The notes beneath the pieces are model-generated. The model ran no database searches and was not told where the DNA came from. It saw only the letters and a program-made list of their open reading frames with translations. 13,814 bases of DNA. Origin: Clostridia bacterium. GTDB lineage: Bacteria; Bacillota; Clostridia; Oscillospirales; Ruminococcaceae. Where the stretch lies: contig JAGKVC010000083.1 in NCBI GenBank assembly GCA_021152595.1, forward strand, positions 1-13,814. The letters are read 5' to 3'. Position 1 is the first letter of the stretch. Every line of letters begins with the position of its first letter. Position numbers and translations under genes: made by a program. Shown here piece after piece: positions 1-4,386 of the stretch.

Positions 1-654
1 GGCATAATATGGCGGTTCAGTCATCCACTTTTTCATGATAGACAGAAGATGAATCTCTCCATTTATAACTAAGCTCTCTGCACCGTACTCGGTACCATAA
101 ATAAACGATTCAATCTCTGCACGATGTGTGATTGAACCATTCATAGCGAACTGACATGCATTTGATAAATCAGAGGCATTGTTAACTCGGCTTGCTCCGC
201 GACTACCTGATCCATCGCATGGTTTGACCATAACCGGATAAGTTAGCTTATGAGCAAGTTTTTCAATATCAGTTTCAACATCTACTTCAAACGCCTGCTC
301 TGTATCATCGACATGATGTTCATATAGGCATTTTCGTACACGATACTTATTCTTGATAAGCTGAGCAACTTCATATTTGAGACCAGGCAGTCGCATGTTC
401 TCAGCTATATATGCGGCGGTTAATACACCATAATCCGTAGCTGCAGTAAGAACGCCATCAATTTGCTCTTGCTTTGCATATTCTAAGCATGCTTTCTCGT
501 CAACAATGTTAATCACTGCATGCTTATGCGCGTGTGTAAAACCGATTGCTTCTGGATCGGCGTCGACTGCCAATGTATAATATCCCATAGAAACAGCTTT
601 CTGTATTACAAAATCCTGAAGGAAGCCAGCTCCTATAACTAACATCTTTTTCAT
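1..654 (-). CDS. ATP-grasp domain ligase, C-terminus cut by window edge
   Basis: This frame was read by hand from the ATG at 654 and stays open for 218 codons to base 1, so the C-terminal part is missing. The N-terminus MKKMLVIGAGFLQDFVI with a following AVDADPEA is the Rossmann-like pre-ATP-grasp fold. TAATDYGVLTAAYIAE and the later LIKNKYRVRK match the region before the ATP-binding lobe. PVMVKPCDGSGSRGASRV (about residues 139-156) is the ATP-grasp lysine and glycine-rich loop that covers the triphosphate. The family joins a carboxylate to an amine through an acyl-phosphate, as in carbamoyl-phosphate synthase large subunit or D-Ala-D-Ala ligase; the substrate cannot be told here. The start lies 3 bp after the stop of the acetyltransferase gene, and a GGAGAAG ribosome site lies inside that gene's 3' end. 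Its position as third gene of the operon suggests it couples an amino acid or other acid to the amino-sugar product, which is inference. Confidence 0.88.
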   Translation of the reverse strand, partial: MKKMLVIGAGFLQDFVIQKAVSMGYYTLAVDADPEAIGFTHAHKHAVINIVDEKACLEYAKQEQIDGVLTAATDYGVLTAAYIAENMRLPGLKYEVAQLIKNKYRVRKCLYEHHVDDTEQAFEVDVETDIEKLAHKLTYPVMVKPCDGSGSRGASRVNNASDLSNACQFAMNGSITHRAEIESFIYGTEYGAESLVINGEIHLLSIMKKWMTEPPYYA

Positions 655-657
655 TAT

Positions 658-1128
658 TTAAATGCTCTTCTCCATTTTGATTTCCCTATACTTCAAGGTA
701 TCGACCATACCAACGCTTTTATATCCCTTATGTTCATAGAAAGTGATTGCATGCTGACTTGGCTCATATACTTCCATAACCACTTTATTACAGCCTCGCT
801 TTTGGGCAATAGTCTCAATTTTCTTCATACAAAGTGAACCTATTCCTTGTCCAGCCGCAGAAGGAAGTGTACCGAGCTTTTCAAAGTGGAGGGTTTCGTT
901 CTTTACTTTAATCTGAAAAGTTGCCACGGGACTCTTATCGCTGTATAACAGAAACACTTCATTTTTGAGAACACACACACAAACTATAGCAAAGCTCTTT
1001 ATATATGGATTATCCCAGTGATGAAGATTATATTTCCTTGCCATGTCTTTGCCGCAGGCATTAAGAATAGCGGCGACCTTTGTAAGCTGTGGTATATTGT
1101 ATACTGATACTTTCTTTAGTTTGAACAC
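658..1128 (-). CDS. GNAT-family N-acetyltransferase
   Basis: The 156-residue product has the GNAT layout. Residues 1-45 form the acceptor-side helices (with the LHHWDN stretch often seen in this subgroup). Strands around VFLLY and VATFQI follow. The acetyl-CoA pyrophosphate loop is AGQGIGSLCMKKIE at about 92-105, matching the Q/R-x-x-G-x-G/A motif. The C-terminal strand is VVMEVYEPSQHAITFYEHKGYK, typical of motif B. It should transfer an acetyl group from acetyl-CoA to a primary amine. The start taken is GTG at 1128, four bases after the aminotransferase stop, with AAGGG about 8 nt upstream inside the preceding gene; the next ATG, at codon 29, would remove the first helix. Translational coupling with both neighbours is likely. 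The natural acceptor is the amino group made by the aminotransferase before it, which is inference from context only. Confidence 0.88.
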   Translation of the reverse strand: MFKLKKVSVYNIPQLTKVAAILNACGKDMARKYNLHHWDNPYIKSFAIVCVCVLKNEVFLLYSDKSPVATFQIKVKNETLHFEKLGTLPSAAGQGIGSLCMKKIETIAQKRGCNKVVMEVYEPSQHAITFYEHKGYKSVGMVDTLKYREIKMEKSI

Positions 1129-1132
1129 CTAA

Positions 1133-2443
1133 TCAACCCTTCATTACGGTTTTTAGCACTTCACACACATACTCCACATCCTCATCGCTCAAAAGCGTAT
1201 GAAGTGGTAGTGTGATCAGGTTATGATAGTAATCATATGCATTCGGATAATTACTGCAATCTTTGCCATACGCAGTCATCATCGGCAACGGCTTATAGTG
1301 AACATTGGTTGTCACACCAGCCTCTGCTAGCTTTACGATTAGCTCATTTCGCTGGGCTTCTGTGATTCCAGGAATGCGGATAAGATACAGATGATTAGAG
1401 CTCTCCACAGTATCCGTATGGTGAACAAGATGGGTTATACCAAGTTCATCGCAGACTGCGTCGTATCTCTTGATGATCGCTGTTCTGCGTTCAAGCAGTT
1501 CCTTGTATCTGTCAAGCTGCCTCAAACCGATTGCTGCCATAATATCAGTCATATTGCATTTGTACCAAGCGCCGATGATGTCATACTCCCATGCGCCAAT
1601 CTGTGTCTTAGCAAGCGCATCCTTATTCTGGCCATGAAGGGAAAGAAGCTGATAGAACTTATAGATCTCAGAATTGTCGATACCGTCTATATTTCTCCAT
1701 GTTGCAGCGCCGCCCTCTGCGGTCGTGAAATTCTTGACTGCGTGGAAACTGAACGAAGAAAAATCTGCGATGCTTCCGCAGTATTTCCTAACCCCGCCAA
1801 ACACACGATTTGCGCCAAGACTGTGCGCACAGTCAGCTACGACTGCAGCACGGCTGATAGCCTTCTGAATTCTACTGCTCAAATCTGCCAGTGGGTTGCT
1901 GTAATCATCGAGCGGCCGAAACAGATTCTTCTTTCGATCAACGATCTCAAAGATTCTGTCATAATCGCATACGATACCGCCGAGGTCTACCGGAATAATC
2001 GCCTTTGTCTTCTCAGAAATAGCAGCTTCCAATTTATCATAGTCCATCTCAGGCGCATGAGTATACGGATCTCCATCTTTCTGAATGTCGATGAAGACAA
2101 TTTTTGCACCGCAGTGAACGGCAGCAGAGGCAGAAGCAGTATATGTATACGCAGGAACGATCACTTCATCACCAGGCTGGATGCCAAGGATACGAAGATT
2201 CAATTCTTCTGCGGCGGTCGCAGAGTTCAAGCATACCACACGATTGCTGTATTTTTCTATATTTTCTTCTGTTTCACAATCAATCGTAGTATCACCTGTC
2301 TCGATATATGCTGCAAGACGACGTTCCAGCAGTTTTACTCTCGGACCTGTTGTGATCCAGCCAGAGCTCATCGCTTTTGCTACTTCAGCAATTTCCTGTT
2401 CGGTGATATCCGGAGGGCTAAAACTGATCATTCTCTTTTCCAT
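1133..2443 (-). CDS. DegT/DnrJ/EryC1/StrS family PLP aminotransferase
   Basis: The fold-type I aminotransferase family converts a keto-sugar nucleotide to an amino sugar, using glutamate as usual donor. Numbering from the ATG at 2443 (436 residues), the N-terminal signature SPPDITEQEI...SGWITTGP spans 9-34 and the VPAYTYTASASAA block 97-108. VADCAHS at 202-208 carries the aspartate (D204) that contacts the pyridine nitrogen. SFHAVKN gives the Schiff-base lysine K237, and the C-terminal VTTNVHYKPLP block is present. Between PVDLGGIVCD and VADCAHS an extra stretch of about 25 residues makes the protein longer than the usual 370-400. The frame is open back to a GTG at 2506, but AAAGGA lies 10 nt before the ATG at 2443 and family homology begins just after it; the ATG at 2431 is a second option. 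It is the first gene of the operon. Its leader holds a hairpin and ends at the left inversion site. Confidence 0.93.
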   Translation of the reverse strand: MEKRMISFSPPDITEQEIAEVAKAMSSGWITTGPRVKLLERRLAAYIETGDTTIDCETEENIEKYSNRVVCLNSATAAEELNLRILGIQPGDEVIVPAYTYTASASAAVHCGAKIVFIDIQKDGDPYTHAPEMDYDKLEAAISEKTKAIIPVDLGGIVCDYDRIFEIVDRKKNLFRPLDDYSNPLADLSSRIQKAISRAAVVADCAHSLGANRVFGGVRKYCGSIADFSSFSFHAVKNFTTAEGGAATWRNIDGIDNSEIYKFYQLLSLHGQNKDALAKTQIGAWEYDIIGAWYKCNMTDIMAAIGLRQLDRYKELLERRTAIIKRYDAVCDELGITHLVHHTDTVESSNHLYLIRIPGITEAQRNELIVKLAEAGVTTNVHYKPLPMMTAYGKDCSNYPNAYDYYHNLITLPLHTLLSDEDVEYVCEVLKTVMKG

Positions 2444-2660
2444 ATTTCTCATATCCTTTATCGAATATTTTATTAGCATAACTGTGACAACTTCTGTCCC
2501 ACACACAAATCACTATCATTGAAAATCACATCAAAATGCGGTCTTTGCTGTATCCGGCGATACAAAAATACAAAAACCGCAACTTCAGAGCAATCACCTT
2601 ACATTTAATTGGGATTTATTAGTCTGATATTGCGGATAGAATGAGTATGAATAAATAAGT
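2444..2660. other. non-coding leader region between aminotransferase gene and left inversion site
   Basis: This stretch holds no gene. Read on the minus strand, it is the fixed DNA that any transcript entering from the invertible segment must cross before the aminotransferase start. I looked for a sigma-70 promoter pointing left and found only poor candidates (for example TTGTCA, 17 bp, TATTCG just before the gene). It contains the hairpin at 2537-2581 and otherwise no recognisable feature. Lack of a good promoter here fits dependence of the operon on the neighbouring invertible promoter. Confidence 0.6.
2537..2581 (-). promoter_or_regulatory. nested hairpin in operon leader
   Basis: The outer arms TGCGGT (2537-2542) and ACCGCA (2576-2581) are perfectly complementary. 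Inside them TGTATC (2549-2554) and GATACA (2559-2564) form a 6-bp stem with a 4-base loop, with a U-rich/A-rich internal loop between. Neither strand has a following U-run, so it is not a standard intrinsic terminator. It lies about 95 nt upstream of the aminotransferase start and would be in the mRNA made from the inverted promoter. A role in attenuation, antitermination or mRNA stability is possible but unproved. It matches no riboswitch class I recognise. Confidence 0.4.
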
Positions 2661-2685
2661 TTCCGAAAGTGTTACCCTTTTGGAA
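2661..2685 (-). repeat. left inverted recombination site (IR-L)
   Basis: Read on the minus strand, the site is a 9-bp arm TTCCAAAAG, a 7-bp spacer GGTAACA and a 9-bp arm CTTTCGGAA. The second arm's complement is TTCCGAAAG, so the arms agree at 8 of 9 positions. The site at 4079-4103 reads the same on the plus strand with only two differences, both in the first arm, and shares a 22-bp identical block (here 2659-2680). Two arms around a 6-8 bp asymmetric overlap is the normal tyrosine recombinase core site. It lies 75 bp beyond the recombinase stop. The opposite orientation of the pair predicts inversion rather than excision. Confidence 0.82.
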
Positions 2686-2759
2686 CTCTTGTTTCTATTA
2701 ACACACAGATACTAAGGAAACCGCAAACCCCAGACAAAGTTTTTGACGGCATATACGCC
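2686..2759. other. spacer between recombinase stop and IR-L
   Basis: There is no gene and no convincing terminator here: only a weak GGC/GCC dyad near 2748-2760 without a U-run. Transcription of the recombinase could therefore run through IR-L into the aminotransferase operon in the present orientation. One TATCTG motif (complement of 2706-2711) faces the site, as three related motifs do on the inside of IR-R. Confidence 0.5.
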
Positions 2760-3839
2760 TCAGATCAGTGCTTGCAGACGATTCATGCAGGCACTTTTTC
2801 TTTCCATTGAGCTATGTACATACACGCGCATTGTGATATTCGCACTTGCATGACCGAGGATTTCTGACAGGGTTTTTATGTCAAAACCCAGCTGAAGTGC
2901 AGATGTTGAGAAGGAATGCCGCAGGCAATGGAACTTCCTTGACGGCACACCTGCTTTTTTCAACAACGCCTTGTATCTGTTGGTAAAGGAGCGTGGCTCG
3001 ATCAGGGCTGTACTACCGGATGCAATATAGGACTGTTCTTCGCCGCGGTAAGATAAAAGCAACGTAATCAAAAACTCCGGCAAGGGAATATCCCGAAACG
3101 AAGAAACAGACTTCGGAGCAGTCACTTTGACGGCAGTTTTACTTTTATCTCCGTAAACCCTGATACGCTGAACTGTTTTCTTGATGTGCATAATCCCCGT
3201 ATTGAAGTCAATATCCCTCCATTGTAGCGCACAGAGCTCCCCGATACGCAGACCGGTATATAGTGCAAGCAAAACGCCGCAGGCAGTCATGTTATGCAAT
3301 GCCATGATTGCCCGCAAGAGTTTTTTCTGTTCATCCTGCGAAAAGACTGCAATTTCCTTCGGCTGAGACTTCGGCAGTTCGACATTCCGGATTCGGTTCG
3401 CATAGTTTTTGATTCTTTCAGCCCATTTTGCCGCGGATTTCACCATGACAACCATGTCAGTGATGTATTTCTCGGATAGTCCGGCAACTTTTTTGTCTGC
3501 TATGAACCGTTCCATCAGTTCCTGATCCAGCCGGTTGTACTTCAGATCGCCGAAATACGGGATAATCTGCCCTTCCAGCTTGTTCCTGTACCCTGCATAA
3601 CTGCTTTCCTTGATGTAATTCCGGCGGCTTTCCAGCCACATTTTCAGGATATCCGACAGTAGCAGATGGCATTTTGCTGACGGCACAAGTGCTTCATTCC
3701 GAATCCGATCGAGCTTTTCTTTCGCTTCTGTGTAGGTTTTGCCGTATACGGACTTGTATTTCCGTGTACCCTTGCAGTAATACCGACCTTCCCAGCGACC
3801 GTCTGCCCGATGATAGATATTGTTTCCTCTCCTTGCCAT
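2760..3839 (-). CDS. tyrosine recombinase (integrase/invertase family)
   Basis: Numbering from the ATG at 3839 (359 residues), residues 5-45 (GNNIYHRADGRWEGRYYCKG onward) are an AP2-like arm-binding domain. Residues about 56-145 are the SAM-like core-binding domain. Residues 160-359 are the catalytic domain with the full active site: R198 in YTGLRIGEL, K243 in TAPKSVSSFRD, H304 and R307 in HCLRHSF, H330 in LGHAS and nucleophile Y340 in MRVYVHS. It should cut and rejoin DNA through 3'-phosphotyrosine links at the flanking 9-7-9 sites. The frame is open to a GTG at 3923, but AGGAGG at 3848-3853 stands 8 nt before the ATG at 3839 and the family N-terminus begins there. Lying between inverted copies of one core site, it is better read as the DNA invertase of this segment than as an ordinary element integrase. 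It could still be the integrase of the adjacent element, since that family is similar in sequence. No excisionase-like gene is seen next to it. Confidence 0.93.
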   Translation of the reverse strand: MARRGNNIYHRADGRWEGRYYCKGTRKYKSVYGKTYTEAKEKLDRIRNEALVPSAKCHLLLSDILKMWLESRRNYIKESSYAGYRNKLEGQIIPYFGDLKYNRLDQELMERFIADKKVAGLSEKYITDMVVMVKSAAKWAERIKNYANRIRNVELPKSQPKEIAVFSQDEQKKLLRAIMALHNMTACGVLLALYTGLRIGELCALQWRDIDFNTGIMHIKKTVQRIRVYGDKSKTAVKVTAPKSVSSFRDIPLPEFLITLLLSYRGEEQSYIASGSTALIEPRSFTNRYKALLKKAGVPSRKFHCLRHSFSTSALQLGFDIKTLSEILGHASANITMRVYVHSSMERKSACMNRLQALI

Positions 3840-3847
3840 TTTTCCTT

Positions 3848-3853
3848 CCTCCT
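3848..3853 (-). promoter_or_regulatory. strong ribosome binding site of recombinase
   Basis: The complement reads AGGAGG, eight bases before the ATG at 3839. It decides the start against the in-frame GTG at 3923, which has only an AAAGGAG that abuts the codon. Confidence 0.85.
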
Positions 3854-3886
3854 GACTACGATTCTGACGGTACAAAAATCTGATTC

Positions 3887-3900
3887 GTGTATATTTACAC
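3887..3900. repeat. short dyad in recombinase leader
   Basis: GTGTA and TACAC are perfect inverted arms around TATT. The dyad lies in the recombinase 5' leader. Its TGTA/TACA half-sites resemble those of the dyad at 3927-3944, so the two may be operators for one protein, or a small RNA hairpin. This is speculative. Confidence 0.35.
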
Positions 3901-3926
3901 ACAGGCGTACACCCTTTATTCACTCC

Positions 3927-3944
3927 TTTGTAAATGTATACAAA
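3927..3944. promoter_or_regulatory. 18-bp dyad over recombinase -10, possible operator
   Basis: TTTGTA (3927-3932) and TACAAA (3939-3944) are perfect 6-bp arms with a 6-bp spacer. The dyad covers the best -10 candidate for the recombinase (3937-3942), a usual place for a repressor or for autoregulation. No regulator gene is seen in the window. Confidence 0.4.
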
Positions 3945-3966
3945 ATTGCAACAAGAAAACTGTAAA
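3937..3966 (-). promoter_or_regulatory. probable recombinase promoter
   Basis: On the minus strand TTTACA (complement of 3961-3966), an 18-bp spacer and TGTATA (complement of 3937-3942) form a moderate sigma-70 promoter. The transcript would start near 3930 and have a leader of about 90 nt. It stands back to back with the rightward promoter, with 15 bp between the two -35 boxes. Because it is inside the inverted sites, the recombinase would be expressed in both orientations. Confidence 0.45.
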
Positions 3967-3981
3967 TGATGCTGTGGCTAC

Positions 3982-4010
3982 TTGACGATAAATCCAATAT
4001 GTGCTATAAT
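3982..4010 (+). promoter_or_regulatory. strong outward-facing sigma-70 promoter inside invertible segment
   Basis: TTGACG at 3982-3987, a 17-bp spacer and TATAAT at 4005-4010 are one base from full consensus, with TGC directly before the -10 (extended -10 form). Transcription should start near 4017 and cross IR-R at 4079-4103. No plus-strand gene lies downstream: the next genes are convergent and a hairpin stands at 4120-4152. After inversion the same promoter would point left from about 2754-2782 into the aminotransferase operon. Confidence 0.85.
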
Positions 4011-4025
4011 ATACTCACCGAATCA

Positions 4026-4066
4026 CAAAATCTGACAAATATCTGAACCAAAACCACAATATCTGC
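4026..4066 (+). repeat. helically phased ATCTG direct repeats
   Basis: CAAAATCTGA (4026-4035), AAATATCTGA (4037-4046) and CAATATCTGC (4057-4066) share A/T-rich bases before ATCTG. The ATCTG cores are 11 and 20 bp apart, about one and two helical turns. A related TATCTG in mirror orientation lies inside IR-L (2706-2711). They may be arm-type sites for the recombinase N-terminal domain or sites for an accessory factor. Confidence 0.4.
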
Positions 4067-4072
4067 GTGGTT
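4052..4072 (+). repeat. small hairpin in outward transcript leader
   Basis: AACCAC (4052-4057) and GTGGTT (4067-4072) pair perfectly around a 9-base loop, between the outward promoter and IR-R. It would lie in the 5' leader of the transcript in both orientations. Confidence 0.35.
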
Positions 4073-4078
4073 GACAGC

Positions 4079-4103
4079 TTCTGAAAGGGTAACACTTTCG
4101 GAA
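4079..4103 (+). repeat. right inverted recombination site (IR-R)
   Basis: On the plus strand the site is a 9-bp arm TTCTGAAAG, a 7-bp spacer GGTAACA and a 9-bp arm CTTTCGGAA. The arms match as inverted repeats at 8 of 9 positions. It is the opposite-strand partner of 2661-2685, with identical spacer and identical outer arm. The identical block runs 4084-4105. The polarity of the asymmetric spacer predicts inversion of the DNA between the two. Confidence 0.82.
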
Positions 4104-4119
4104 ACATACTTTTATGATG

Positions 4120-4152
4120 AAGGCATATCGCTCTGTCACAGCGATATGCCTT
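4120..4152. terminator. 13-bp-stem hairpin between mobile-element genes and inversion module
   Basis: AAGGCATATCGCT (4120-4132) and AGCGATATGCCTT (4140-4152) pair perfectly with a 7-base loop. The hairpin begins 7 bp after the stop of the 71-residue gene, so it ends the minus-strand mobile-element transcript. On the plus strand it is followed by TTTCGTTGTC, which is the more U-rich side, so it may also stop the outward promoter in the present orientation. Neither side has a long uniform U-run, so efficiency is uncertain. Confidence 0.6.
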
Positions 4153-4158
4153 TCGTTG

Positions 4159-4374
4159 TCATTCGCTCAGGTCATCCGGCATTTCCGTTGTTTCCGCCAC
4201 AAAATCCAGATGCTCACGCTCCAGCTTTGCAATCAGTGCCTGAATGCTGCCGTGCAAGATCGCTTCCGCCTGCAAATCCGAGGCAAATTGTGTCAGAACA
4301 GTCAGCGCGTCCGCCTGATTCCTGCACTCCAGAGAGCAAAGCAGCATCCGCTCCTCATTGGTCAAAACGCTCAT
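4159..4374 (-). CDS. small mobile-element accessory protein, TnpW-like candidate
   Basis: A 71-residue acidic protein starting MSVLTNEERMLLCSLE and ending EMPDDLSE. Size, the T-N/E-E-E-R-x-L-x-C start and the acidic tail resemble the small 'transposon-transfer assisting' proteins found in Clostridia conjugative elements, but similarity is by eye only and the function of that family is not well known. It has no membrane segment and should be cytoplasmic and mostly helical. The ATG at 4374 has AGGAGG 8 nt upstream, overlapping the TGA of the preceding gene (4387-4389), so the two are translationally linked. It is the last gene before the hairpin at 4120-4152. Confidence 0.75.
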   Translation of the reverse strand: MSVLTNEERMLLCSLECRNQADALTVLTQFASDLQAEAILHGSIQALIAKLEREHLDFVAETTEMPDDLSE

Positions 4375-4386
4375 GTCCGCACCTCC

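Larger units (their letters stand above)
2661..4103. mobile_element. predicted invertible promoter segment carrying its own tyrosine recombinase
   Basis: A 1.44-kb unit bounded by two 25-bp inverted sites with identical 7-bp spacers. It holds a complete tyrosine recombinase with all six catalytic residues and a near-consensus outward-facing promoter close to the right site. Recombination between inverted sites would flip recombinase and promoter together. A position x maps to 6764 minus x, which puts the TATAAT at 2754-2759 and a start of transcription near 2747, pointing left toward the aminotransferase operon. The layout resembles the Hin segment of Salmonella, which is a serine recombinase system. 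The orientation in this window would be OFF for the operon. Inversion is inferred from architecture only. An alternative is that one site is the attachment core of the neighbouring integrative element. Confidence 0.75.
3840..4158. other. non-coding regulatory region between recombinase and mobile-element genes
   Basis: No gene lies here. In order rightward it holds the recombinase ribosome site, a 14-bp dyad (3887-3900), an 18-bp dyad over the likely recombinase -10 (3927-3944), two back-to-back promoters, phased ATCTG repeats with a small hairpin, the right inversion site and the hairpin 4120-4152. Plus-strand frames starting at 4071 and 4114 run only as antisense images of the mobile-element genes. 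Confidence 0.7.

Noticed and set aside
1391..2476. 361-codon plus-strand open frame opposite the aminotransferase gene
   Set aside because: It is rich in Cys, Ile and Arg with no domain, and mirrors a gene with clear aminotransferase motifs. Treated as an antisense image.
2840..3923. Longer recombinase start at GTG 3923
   Set aside because: The extra 28 residues do not resemble the family N-terminus, and a strong AGGAGG stands before the ATG at 3839.
4071..4099. Second promoter starting at TTGACA 4071-4076
   Set aside because: No -10-like hexamer at 16-18 bp; the bases there (around ACTTTC) belong to IR-R.
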